From: an uncultured Prevotella sp.
GTDB lineage: Bacteria; Bacteroidota; Bacteroidia; Bacteroidales; Bacteroidaceae
Direction of reading: 5' to 3'
Length of the DNA stretch: 24,492 nucleotides
Assembly: GCA_937877685.1 (NCBI GenBank)
Contig: CALFGU010000115.1
Location: 1-24,492, forward strand
The notes beneath the pieces were generated by a model, which worked only from the letters and a program-made list of their open reading frames with translations, did not search any database and was not told the DNA's origin. The position numbers and the translations under genes were made by a program. This document shows positions 15,602 through 22,403 of the stretch, piece by piece; position 1 is the stretch's first letter, and each line of letters begins with the position of its first letter.

Positions 15602-15640
15602 TTTTCAATAGTTTGCAAGAAAACGTTAATTTTGCAACTA
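15602..15640 (+). promoter_or_regulatory. Promoter of the DUF4199-glycosyltransferase block
   Basis: TAATTTTG at 15627-15634 is an exact TAnnTTTG box. TTTTC at 15602-15606 stands at the -33 distance. Transcription would begin near 15640, about 28 nt before the ATG. Confidence 0.5.
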
Positions 15641-15667
15641 GTGAATTTTCATTAAAGTTGATTATAT

Positions 15668-16231
15668 ATGGTAAACACACACCGACCATTTGCACAAATC
15701 AATGCTTTTTCCATGCAGAATGGTTTCTTATTTGGACTTTGGGTAATCTTCGCTCATTGCGCTATGCTGGCGAGTTTCGAGCATGAAATCCTCTCGTTGG
15801 TGAGTGTGTTTATGTTTCTTTCTGCTCCCATAGTGTTGTTTCTTTTGACCAAGCAATTTCGGAAAACAGTTGCCCCTGAGGGCATGTTTACCATTACTCA
15901 AGGTTTCTTACATACCTTTCTGAATATGGTTTACGCTTCAACTTGGGTTGCTCTTGCTATATTTGTTTACTTTACATATTTAGATAAAGGGTATGTTTTT
16001 GATGCTTATGAAGCATACTTACAACGCCCAGAGGTAATCGAATTGTTGTCACAAAAGGAGATACAACAACAAATGGCAGTTTCTTTGCAAGGAATGACAA
16101 TTGAAGAAACCCTTAACGGACTTCGAACGACTCCGCCCTCTATGTTTGCAGGAATGATATTTTATGCAAATCTTATGGTGGCTCCTATTGTTTCGCTTTT
16201 CATTGCATTTTTCTTAAAGCGTCTGAAATAA
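15668..16231 (+). CDS. DUF4199 family membrane protein
   Basis: 187-aa integral membrane protein with four hydrophobic segments at about 18-36, 41-59, 75-105 (long) and 157-182. Between the last two lies a soluble helical section (AYLQRPEVIELLSQKEIQQQMAV...TIEETLNGLRTTP). This organisation and length fit DUF4199, a Bacteroidetes family of unknown function that is usually found directly upstream of a GT2 glycosyltransferase gene, as here (46-nt gap). A role with that glycosyltransferase in lipid-linked sugar transfer is inference from neighbourhood. Confidence 0.82.
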   Translation: MVNTHRPFAQINAFSMQNGFLFGLWVIFAHCAMLASFEHEILSLVSVFMFLSAPIVLFLLTKQFRKTVAPEGMFTITQGFLHTFLNMVYASTWVALAIFVYFTYLDKGYVFDAYEAYLQRPEVIELLSQKEIQQQMAVSLQGMTIEETLNGLRTTPPSMFAGMIFYANLMVAPIVSLFIAFFLKRLK

Positions 16232-16277
16232 ACGCTAACTCATAATTTGAATTTTAATATAAAAAACTTGACAGAAT

Positions 16278-17246
16278 ATGAACAAACATTTTGATATTTC
16301 GGTGGTTGTGCCCCTCTATAATGAGGATGAAAGTATTCCCGAACTCTATTCTTGGATTACAAAAGTAATGAATGCAAATAACTTTAGTTATGAAATTATT
16401 TTTGTAAATGATGGTTCTACGGACAAGAGTTGGGACGTTATTGAGGGGTTGTCTGCTAACGACCCTGAGCATGTTCGTGGCATAAAGTTCCGCCGTAATT
16501 ATGGAAAGTCGCCCGCTCTTTTCTGTGGTTTTGAAAAGGCAGAGGGTGATGTTGTAATTACTATGGACGCCGATCTTCAAGATTCTCCAGATGAAATTCC
16601 CGAATTGTATCGCATGATTAAGGAAGACGGTTATGACCTTGTTAGTGGATATAAACAGAAGCGTTATGACCCACTTTCAAAAACTATTCCTACGAAACTT
16701 TTTAATGCAACAGCCCGCAAGGTTAGTGGCATCAAGAATCTTCACGATTTCAATTGCGGACTCAAGGCCTATCGTAAGGATGTCGTGAAAAACATTGAGG
16801 TTTATGGAGAAATGCACCGCTACATTCCTTATCTTGCTAAGAATGCAGGATTTGATAAAATCGGTGAAAAGGTCGTGCAACACCAAGCGCGTAAGTTTGG
16901 TTCTACAAAGTTTGGAGGTTTAAACCGATTCGTAAATGGTTATCTTGACCTCCTTTCTCTCTATTTCCTCAATAGTTTCGGTTTGAAACCCATGCATGTG
17001 TTTGGTTTCGTCGGCACGTTGATGTTCTTCTTGGGATTTTTGGCATGCTTAGTAGTTGGCGGTGTGAAGTTAGTTGCTATTTGTAACAATACTCCAGCTC
17101 CCTTAGTAACAGATTCACCTTATTTCTACATAGCGCTCACTATGATGATGCTGGGTACGCAACTTTTCTTGGCGGGTTTCTTGGGCGAACTTATCAGTCG
17201 CAATGCGCCGAACAGAAATAACTATCAGATTGAAAAGAGTTTATGA
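16278..17246 (+). CDS. GT2 polyprenyl-phosphate glycosyltransferase with two C-terminal membrane helices
   Basis: 322-aa protein of the DPM1/GtrB type. The GT-A nucleotide-sugar fold shows SVVVPLYNEDESIPELY, FVNDGSTDKSWDVI, the DxD motif in ITMDADLQDSPDEIPEL (residues 97-99), and DFNCGLKAYR with the EMHRYIPYLAKNAGF block. Two transmembrane helices follow at about 241-265 and 282-305. Such enzymes load a sugar from a nucleotide donor onto undecaprenyl phosphate at the inner leaflet for glycan or lipid modification. It overlaps the DUF6452 gene by 4 nt (ATGA), so the two are translationally coupled. Confidence 0.92.
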   Translation: MNKHFDISVVVPLYNEDESIPELYSWITKVMNANNFSYEIIFVNDGSTDKSWDVIEGLSANDPEHVRGIKFRRNYGKSPALFCGFEKAEGDVVITMDADLQDSPDEIPELYRMIKEDGYDLVSGYKQKRYDPLSKTIPTKLFNATARKVSGIKNLHDFNCGLKAYRKDVVKNIEVYGEMHRYIPYLAKNAGFDKIGEKVVQHQARKFGSTKFGGLNRFVNGYLDLLSLYFLNSFGLKPMHVFGFVGTLMFFLGFLACLVVGGVKLVAICNNTPAPLVTDSPYFYIALTMMMLGTQLFLAGFLGELISRNAPNRNNYQIEKSL

Positions 17247-17749
17247 AAAACTTGTTGCTAATTCTGTCAAGCATATTTTGTATGCTCTCAATTCCTTCGT
17301 GCACTGAGGTAGAGTGTCCGCTTGATAGTGTAGTTGTTATGACGTGTGGTCTTTACGATGCTGACTCACACGAGAAACTCTCGATATCTCATACGCTGTC
17401 CGTCACTCCTGCAGGTAAAGACACCTTGTTGCTTAACTCTGCGAGCGATATCCAGTCCTTTGTTTTGCCCTTGAAGATGGGAGAGAATTGTGATACTATG
17501 TTATTGCATTTTTCTGATAGTTGGGACCAAACATGTACTGACACATTATACTTACATCACGAAAACTTGCCACATTTTGAATCCGTGGAATGTCCCGCTA
17601 CTATTTTCCATAAGTTAAAGGAAGTGACATGGGCAAACGATCGTCAATCCAACTTGAATGTAAGCATAGATAGTGTAGTTATCGTACGAGAATTAGTTGA
17701 TTATAATGATGTTGAAAACATACAGATTTATTTGCATAGTGCTTCTTAG
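17243..17749 (+). CDS. DUF6452 family lipoprotein-like protein
   Basis: 168-aa exported protein: hydrophobic residues 3-17 end in SIPSC, a lipobox-like site with Cys20. The mature part is beta-rich with paired cysteines (EVECPLDSVVVMTCGLY, SWDQTCTDTLYLHHENLPHFESVECPATIFHKL). Composition and order match DUF6452, a Bacteroidetes-specific family of unknown function that pairs with DUF6048. It overlaps the glycosyltransferase gene by 4 nt at its start and the DUF6048 gene by 44 nt at its end. Confidence 0.8.
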   Translation: MKNLLLILSSIFCMLSIPSCTEVECPLDSVVVMTCGLYDADSHEKLSISHTLSVTPAGKDTLLLNSASDIQSFVLPLKMGENCDTMLLHFSDSWDQTCTDTLYLHHENLPHFESVECPATIFHKLKEVTWANDRQSNLNVSIDSVVIVRELVDYNDVENIQIYLHSAS

Positions 17750-18446
17750 TGTAGGGAGCACTCTTGCTACTTTTGCCTCATCGCCCATATTATCTGCAGA
17801 TTCGGTTCGTGTGACAAATGAAAAATTATATAGTTCGCGCGAAGCCGCTAAGCAGGCAATGGATAATCCGAAACCCACAAAATTGTTTAGTGGTTTCAGT
17901 TTAGGTGTTGACATGGTTGGTCCGATTATGCGAGTAGCCTCTTCTTATGGTCAATATGAGGGATTTTGCAGAATCAATCTGTATGAAACGTATTTCCCTG
18001 TGTTTGAATTGGGTATGGGAGATTGTAATCATACTGATGAAAGCACAAATATTAATTTTTCAACAAAAGCACCATATTTCCGAATTGGATGTGATGTGAA
18101 TTTTGCGAAAAATAAATTGTCTGGCAACCGTATTTTTGGAGGTTTCCGTTACGGATTTTCTTCTTTTGACTATGATATTTCCGCACCCGATATTGTTGAC
18201 CCAAATTGGGGAACGATTATTCCTTATCAGATGCGGAATATTCATGGTAATAAGCATTGGGGCGAACTCCTTTTTGGCATAGAGTCACGCATTTGTCGCT
18301 TTATGCAAATAGGGTGGACGGTTCGCTATAAGTTTAGTCTCTCAGACGAACACGGTGAATTCTCAAAACCTTGGTATGTACCTGGTTTCGGAAGAAATAA
18401 GAATGGTTCGTTTGGAGCAAACTTTAATTTGATTTTCGATTTATAA
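17706..18446 (+). CDS. DUF6048 family outer-membrane-like protein
   Basis: 246-aa protein with a signal peptide (MMLKTYRFICIVLLSVGSTL.., cleavage after about residue 25). A beta-strand-rich body follows, with alternating aromatic residues (FSLGVDMVGPIMRVASSYGQYEGFCRINLYETYFPVFELGMG) and a C-terminal NFNLIFDL ending in hydrophobic residues, suggesting a small beta-barrel. The pattern matches DUF6048. The frame can be read from TTG 17697, but ATG 17706 (or 17709) begins the signal peptide. Its first 44 nt lie within the DUF6452 coding region, so the pair is tightly coupled and probably acts together at the envelope. Confidence 0.8.
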   Translation: MMLKTYRFICIVLLSVGSTLATFASSPILSADSVRVTNEKLYSSREAAKQAMDNPKPTKLFSGFSLGVDMVGPIMRVASSYGQYEGFCRINLYETYFPVFELGMGDCNHTDESTNINFSTKAPYFRIGCDVNFAKNKLSGNRIFGGFRYGFSSFDYDISAPDIVDPNWGTIIPYQMRNIHGNKHWGELLFGIESRICRFMQIGWTVRYKFSLSDEHGEFSKPWYVPGFGRNKNGSFGANFNLIFDL

Positions 18447-18487
18447 AACCTAACCTCCTCTAACCTCATCTCCTCACAACTTCAAAT
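18439..18487 (+). promoter_or_regulatory. G-free, C-rich leader before apbE
   Basis: A 49-nt stretch with no G on the plus strand, rich in C and T, including CTAACCTC at 18450 and again at 18460. C-rich, G-poor RNA is the type of sequence Rho loads on. It also separates DUF6048 from apbE. Confidence 0.35.
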
Positions 18488-19478
18488 GATGAAATACGTT
18501 AAGATTCTTTTCTTCCTATTCCTGCTTGTTGGTACAATTATTATTCTTCGTAATCACCAAGGTTCCGAAACTCCAAAGTATCGTGTGGCAGAAGGTCAAA
18601 CTTTTGGCACACAGTATCGCATCGTTTATGAATCAGCAGAACCGCAGGATAGTGCTATTAAAAGTGTGCTTCACGATATAGACTTTTCTCTCTCCATGTT
18701 TAACAAGGAGAGTACCTTGGCGCGCATAAACGCAGGAGTGTCTAACAAGGTTGATAGTCTCTTTTGTGTGGTGTTTAAGTTGGCGCAAGAGGTCTCTGAA
18801 ACTACTTCTGGCGCGTTTGATCCCACCATTGCGCCCGCCGTTAATGCTTGGGGATTTGGTCCTCAACGTAAGCAAGAACTTTCTGAAAGCGAACTGGACA
18901 GCATTGCTCAATTAGTAAATTATCGAAATGTGAAACTTGAGGGAGATTCTGTGCTCTTACGCACGGATTCCAGAATAACTCTCGACTTCGGAGCTATCGC
19001 TAAGGGATTTGGGGTAGATTGCATCGCACATCTTCTTGACGAAAAGGGCGTGAAGAATTACTATATAAACATTGGTGGAGAAGTGATTGTGAAAGGGATA
19101 AATGAAAAGGGACGTGCATGGAGTATTGGGGTTCAAAATCCTAATGCAATGGGTGAAGAGTCTCAAGAAGTCATCCAACTTCATAACGCTGCCATGGCAA
19201 CGAGTGGAAATTATCGCAACTTCTACGTAAATGCCGAGGGTAAGCGAGTGGCACACACCATTGACCCTCGTACTGCTTCACCCGTGACTCACTCTTTGCT
19301 TTCCGCCACGGTTATAGCGCCTTCTTGCGCTATTGCTGATGCCTACGCCACCTCGTTTATGGTGTTGGGAGTTGAGGAAAGTAAGAAGATTCTTAAGGGA
19401 CTTCCAGAACTCTCTGTATTATTTATATATGAGGAAGCGGATAGTATGAAGATTTATTCCACTATTAAGAACAACTAA
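18486..19478 (+). CDS. apbE: FAD:protein FMN transferase
   Basis: 330-aa ApbE-family protein. Residues 5-21 are a membrane/signal segment, so the enzyme is exported. Core motifs are FGTQYRIVY, the long-helix region with MFNKESTLARIN, TSGAFDPTIAPAVNAWGFG, ITLDFGAIAKGFGVDCIA, YYINIGGEVIVKG, and the metal-binding end SCAIADAYATSFMVLG (Asp and Thr). It attaches FMN covalently to a Ser/Thr of target proteins such as Nqr or Rnf subunits, using FAD and Mg2+. No flavoprotein target gene lies nearby in the window. ATG 18489 is an alternative start. A strong hairpin (19486-19546) follows. Confidence 0.93.
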   Translation: MMKYVKILFFLFLLVGTIIILRNHQGSETPKYRVAEGQTFGTQYRIVYESAEPQDSAIKSVLHDIDFSLSMFNKESTLARINAGVSNKVDSLFCVVFKLAQEVSETTSGAFDPTIAPAVNAWGFGPQRKQELSESELDSIAQLVNYRNVKLEGDSVLLRTDSRITLDFGAIAKGFGVDCIAHLLDEKGVKNYYINIGGEVIVKGINEKGRAWSIGVQNPNAMGEESQEVIQLHNAAMATSGNYRNFYVNAEGKRVAHTIDPRTASPVTHSLLSATVIAPSCAIADAYATSFMVLGVEESKKILKGLPELSVLFIYEEADSMKIYSTIKNN

Positions 19479-19485
19479 GTAAATT

Positions 19486-19550
19486 ACGGAGAAAGGAAGA
19501 GATGCTTGCCGTTTGTCGTGTACGTATTCCTCATTCCTTTCTCCGTTTTA
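19486..19550 (+). terminator. Hairpin after apbE, possible terminator or crp attenuator
   Basis: Perfect 13-bp arms 19486-19498 (ACGGAGAAAGGAA) and 19534-19546 enclose a 35-nt loop. The stem is followed by TTTTATTTC. It begins 8 nt after the apbE stop and ends 18 nt before the crp-type start codon. Confidence 0.75.
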
Positions 19551-19564
19551 TTTCTACAGATATC

Positions 19565-20248
19565 ATGCAATCAAGCGCCTTTTCAAGAATCCAAATGCTC
19601 CCTTTCTTTCAAGGGATTAGTCGAGATGAACTTTTGCGCATGCTTGAGTGTGCGAAGTTTGACTTTGTTTCGACCGACGAACATGAATGTGTTGTAAAAC
19701 AGGGGCAGTCTGCGTCTAAATTAATCTATGCCCTCAGCGGGACGTTCCAAATAGAGCGATTTTTCATGGATGATTTGCGAGTGGTTGAGGAACTAACGGC
19801 TCCCTTCGTGTTTCATCCCGAATGTCTTTTTGGCGCTTCACCAACGTGGCGCTACACGTTGACTTGCGCCTCTGACGCTCAGTTGTTGGTGATTTCAAAA
19901 CACGATTTCATCAATCACCTCATGGATTTCCCAACGTTTCGCATCTCGATGCTCAATTATCTTTGCCGACTTATTGATGACGCACCCTTACCAGGCGAGG
20001 GCAATATCAAATTAACAACTCGGCAATCCTTGATTCGCTATTTCCAACATATTGTTGCTACTCGAGAAGGCCAGAAAAGTTTTCACGTCGGTATGCAATT
20101 TCTCGCCGATTGTCTTTCCACCTCGCGACTAGCAGTCAGCAGGGTGCTCCGCGAACTTCAAGAGGAAGGACTTTTAAGAGTAGGGCGAAAAAACATCCTT
20201 GTTTACGATTTATCTAAACTCCTTAATGCAGAAGTGAAACCTAAGTAG
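19565..20248 (+). CDS. Crp/Fnr-family transcriptional regulator
   Basis: 227-aa protein. Residues about 8-120 form the cyclic-nucleotide-binding-like beta-roll (MLPFFQGISRDELLRMLECAKF, VVKQGQSASKLIYALSGTFQIE). A dimer helix follows (FRISMLNYLCRLIDD). The C-terminal winged helix has LADCLSTSRLAVSRVLRELQEEGLLRV, a clear recognition helix. No FNR-type N-terminal cysteine cluster is present and the effector is unknown. The frame is open to 19502, but those codons coincide with the apbE hairpin and read poorly; ATG 19565 (MQSSAFSRIQMLPFFQGI) is the family-like start. The TAG stop lies in the loop of its terminator. A link with ApbE in redox regulation is possible but not shown. Confidence 0.88.
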   Translation: MQSSAFSRIQMLPFFQGISRDELLRMLECAKFDFVSTDEHECVVKQGQSASKLIYALSGTFQIERFFMDDLRVVEELTAPFVFHPECLFGASPTWRYTLTCASDAQLLVISKHDFINHLMDFPTFRISMLNYLCRLIDDAPLPGEGNIKLTTRQSLIRYFQHIVATREGQKSFHVGMQFLADCLSTSRLAVSRVLRELQEEGLLRVGRKNILVYDLSKLLNAEVKPK

Positions 20249-20276
20249 CAAATACTAGGTTTCACTTATTTTTTTC
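20232..20276 (+). terminator. Terminator of the Crp/Fnr-type gene, overlapping its stop codon
   Basis: Perfect 12-bp arms 20232-20243 (AAGTGAAACCTA) and 20256-20267, loop of 12 nt containing the TAG stop (20246-20248), followed by ATTTTTTTC. The 5' arm encodes the final residues of the protein. Confidence 0.88.
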
Positions 20277-20342
20277 TATGTCTCACTTAGTTTTTCTTAA
20301 GTCTCACTTAATTTTTCCTAAGTCTCACTTAGTTTTTGCTTA
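20258..20342. repeat. 21-bp tandem repeat array (junction array B)
   Basis: Three units with a 21-bp period, starting GTCTCACTTA, at 20280-20300, 20301-20321 and 20322-20342. They differ at a few positions. A degenerate 22-bp unit (20258-20279) precedes them and is formed by the 3' arm and T-tract of the terminator. Around each boundary, CTAAGT-CTC-ACTTAG forms a 6-bp dyad followed by five T. The rest of the junction (20343-20430) has a 6-bp dyad TCACGT/ACGTGA at 20360-20388 and nothing else I can support. Confidence 0.88.
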
Positions 20343-20430
20343 AACTAATATTGTTTTCATCACGTCAAATTTAAGGTTAAAAACGTGAGTTGTTAATGCC
20401 TTTTGTTGATTAAATATCTTTGCTTTTTTC

Positions 20431-21018
20431 TCAGTCTTGAATTTTCATTAAGGTGGTCAACCCGTTTTTCTGACCTACAACATACGTTCCTCCTATAATT
20501 ATTCCGTCTCGGCGTAGGTCAATCATCGTTAAAGGTTGATTTAGAGAGAATTTTAGGCAAGTAAACGTGTCGCCAACTTGTAATTTGGAATTTTCACAAC
20601 GCTCTGCTTGAAATCTGTTTTCACCTAAATAACGAATTTCACAAACGCGGTCGGGCAACCATCCAATTCGCAAGCGCTCGCCCTCATGTAGTTCATTACT
20701 GGAGATATGTTCGTTATTAAAAAACTCTGACTCACAATTAGTTTCGTTATGCAACAATTTGCAAAAGTCTTCCCAATAGCACCCCTCAGTATATTGTGCC
20801 ATGACGTCAAGTGTGTGTAAGGAAACTGAGTCATAACCACGTGTGGAATAACCCCACACGCGCTCCAGTGTGGTTTCGGATATGTGTAAATTCAATGCAG
20901 TTTCGATTTCAGAAACTAATGCTTGAAAGTCAGCGTGAACAGCCAACTTTTTACCAAAACGCAACTCTACGCGTTGGCGCAATGCGCATATTTGAGGTGT
21001 ATTTCTTTTAATTCCCAT
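20431..21018 (-). CDS. Putative regulator: N-terminal helical (HTH-like) domain plus C-terminal beta-rich domain
   Basis: 195-aa protein. Residues about 8-90 are helical and resemble a DNA-binding head (ICALRQRVELRFGKKLAVHADFQALVSEIETALNLHISETTLERVWGY, with ISETTLERVWG looking like a recognition helix). WEDFCKLL ends this part. Residues about 105-195 are beta-rich (LRIGWLPDRVCEIRYLGENRFQAERC, KLQVGDTFTCLKF, GGTYVVGQKNGLTTLMKI). There is no membrane segment. The longer frame begins with TTG 21027; ATG 21018 is the natural start. It is divergent from the kinase gene with 44 bp between starts, and the pairing suggests shared control or signalling. I recognise the architecture from Bacteroidales but know no established function. 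Confidence 0.7.
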   Translation of the reverse strand: MGIKRNTPQICALRQRVELRFGKKLAVHADFQALVSEIETALNLHISETTLERVWGYSTRGYDSVSLHTLDVMAQYTEGCYWEDFCKLLHNETNCESEFFNNEHISSNELHEGERLRIGWLPDRVCEIRYLGENRFQAERCENSKLQVGDTFTCLKFSLNQPLTMIDLRRDGIIIGGTYVVGQKNGLTTLMKIQD

Positions 21019-21024
21019 AGTGTT

Positions 21025-21032
21025 CAAAATTA
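21025..21032 (-). promoter_or_regulatory. -7 box of the regulator-like gene
   Basis: Minus-strand TAATTTTG matches TAnnTTTG and ends 6 nt before the ATG at 21018. Transcription would start at or within a few nt of the start codon, giving a leaderless or nearly leaderless mRNA. The upstream element would overlap the kinase promoter. Confidence 0.5.
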
Positions 21033-21037
21033 ATCAT

Positions 21038-21045
21038 TATCTTTG
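21038..21045 (+). promoter_or_regulatory. -7 box of the kinase gene
   Basis: TATCTTTG matches TAnnTTTG. The implied start near 21051 leaves about 12 nt before ATG 21063. It lies only 5 bp from the opposing -7 box, so both polymerases cannot bind at once. Confidence 0.5.
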
Positions 21046-21062
21046 ACTCGAAAAATAAAATA

Positions 21063-22241
21063 ATGATGGAAGAAAGTGAAATTTTTGGTGGTTCACCACG
21101 GATAAATGAAATGCAAACCGGTTTTCATGACTTTAAGTTGTTGAAAACGAATGCAAAGACGCGTCTATATCTTGCTCATAAATCAGGTAAGCGCTTTGTA
21201 ATAAAGACAACAAAAGACGAGTCAGAGTTGCAAAAGAAAATCTTGCAACGTGAATATGAATTGTCTATTGATTGCGACCATCCGAATCTCGTACACATAT
21301 ATACATTAGAAGATGGTTTTCCCTTTGGAATGGGGCTTGTAATGGAATATATTGAGGGGCGTACGCTGGATGAATATATCAAAGAGCGCCCTTCAAAAAA
21401 AGAGCGTAATCGCATTTTCACCGAACTCCTTTCTGCCGTAGAGTATCTGCATAAACGCGGCATTGTTCATAATGACATCAAACCCGAAAACATCATCATT
21501 ACTCGCACGGACAACACGCTGAAACTGATAGACTTCGGATTGGCTGATAATGATGCGCATTATGTTTTGCGAACATTGGGATGTTCTCCGCGTTATGCCT
21601 CTCCAGAATTGTTAAATCAATCTGGCGAAGTCGATGCCCGAAGTGATATTTATTCAATAGGGTTGTTGATGCGTGAGTTATTAGGCGGTTCCTTAGTTGC
21701 AAATCGCTGTACGAAGCAATTACCTAAGAAGCGATACGCCAATGTCGGGCAACTTCGAAAAGCATGGAACAATCGATACCAGCCTTTCCGAATTTTGCTT
21801 GCATTCCTATTGTTGACGGTCTGTCTGTTGCCGACTTATTTGCTTATCCAAACCAAAATTGCAGAGCAAGAACGACGCAATTACCAAGAGCAAGTAATTA
21901 CGCAAATGGAGCGTAAAATCACTAACATCTGCGAAGCGGCAAAAGACTCCATGGAGCAAAGCAAATATTTTGAATTTGCTAATATGCACATGCTGTTAAT
22001 GATGGAACAGTGTCGTGAGAGTTTAGATAGCATCACCAATAACTTAGATGATAGAGACTTAAAGGTGTTGGTAAATTCACGCTATCAACTTATTTTTGGT
22101 GACTATTGTAAGGAATTTGCTGAGATTCCAATCATAAATAAACCTATGTATACAATTGTGACACCTCGGGAGCATCACAGTTACTATGATTCCTTGATAG
22201 CAAATCAATTACCTTATCAACCTTATCCTATAAAAAAGTAG
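21063..22241 (+). CDS. Membrane-anchored Ser/Thr protein kinase
   Basis: 392-aa Hanks-type kinase. Visible residues: Lys48 in RFVIK, Glu64 or Glu66 on helix C, the catalytic loop HNDIKPEN (136-143, HRD replaced by HND with Asp138 kept), DFG 157-159, SPE 180-182 in place of APE, and SDIYSIG (Asp195). A glycine-rich loop is not recognisable (LLKTNAKTRLYLAH). A single transmembrane helix spans about 243-262. The C-terminal ~130 residues are outside, with coiled-coil character (KIAEQERRNYQEQVITQMERKITNICEAAKDSM) and no PASTA repeats. The layout is that of a receptor kinase with a periplasmic sensor. It is divergent from the regulator-like gene, a possible phosphorylation target. Confidence 0.9.
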   Translation: MMEESEIFGGSPRINEMQTGFHDFKLLKTNAKTRLYLAHKSGKRFVIKTTKDESELQKKILQREYELSIDCDHPNLVHIYTLEDGFPFGMGLVMEYIEGRTLDEYIKERPSKKERNRIFTELLSAVEYLHKRGIVHNDIKPENIIITRTDNTLKLIDFGLADNDAHYVLRTLGCSPRYASPELLNQSGEVDARSDIYSIGLLMRELLGGSLVANRCTKQLPKKRYANVGQLRKAWNNRYQPFRILLAFLLLTVCLLPTYLLIQTKIAEQERRNYQEQVITQMERKITNICEAAKDSMEQSKYFEFANMHMLLMMEQCRESLDSITNNLDDRDLKVLVNSRYQLIFGDYCKEFAEIPIINKPMYTIVTPREHHSYYDSLIANQLPYQPYPIKK

Positions 22242-22251
22242 GAAGACATAA

Positions 22252-22278
22252 AAAGACAATCCAAATTTTATTGTCTTT
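22252..22278 (+). terminator. Hairpin downstream of the kinase gene
   Basis: Perfect 9-bp arms 22252-22260 (AAAGACAAT) and 22270-22278 with a 9-nt loop, starting 11 nt after the kinase stop. The following AACATTATTTTC is only a weak U-tract on the plus strand; the minus strand reads TTTTTATG after the stem. Confidence 0.5.
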
Positions 22279-22329
22279 AACATTATTTTCATAATTTTGC
22301 TAAGCAACAGTCTCAAAAGTTTGACAATC

Positions 22330-22368
22330 TTGCATGTTTTGTTGAATTTTTGTTAACTTTGCGTAACA
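22330..22368 (+). promoter_or_regulatory. Promoter upstream of the 22387 gene
   Basis: TAACTTTG at 22354-22361 matches TAnnTTTG, with TTG at 22330-22332 placed 21 nt upstream. The predicted start is near 22368, only about 10 nt before the hairpin at 22377. Confidence 0.55.
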
Positions 22369-22376
22369 ATATCGAT

Positions 22377-22403
22377 AAACACGCGAGTGTGTTTGTTTTT
22401 TTT
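22377..22403 (+). terminator. Terminator-like hairpin with T8 just after a promoter
   Basis: Arms AAACAC (22377-22382) and GTGTTT (22389-22394) with a 6-nt loop, or alternatively ACAC-GCGA-GTGT with a GNRA tetraloop. G and eight T (22396-22403) follow. It lies between the likely transcription start and the coding region and may act as an attenuator. Confidence 0.5.

Noticed and set aside
19502..19564. 21-codon extension of the Crp/Fnr-type protein
   Set aside because: It is made of the loop and 3' arm of the apbE hairpin and does not resemble family N termini.
20280..20342. CRISPR array
   Set aside because: The units are contiguous 21-bp repeats without unique spacers and there are no cas genes.
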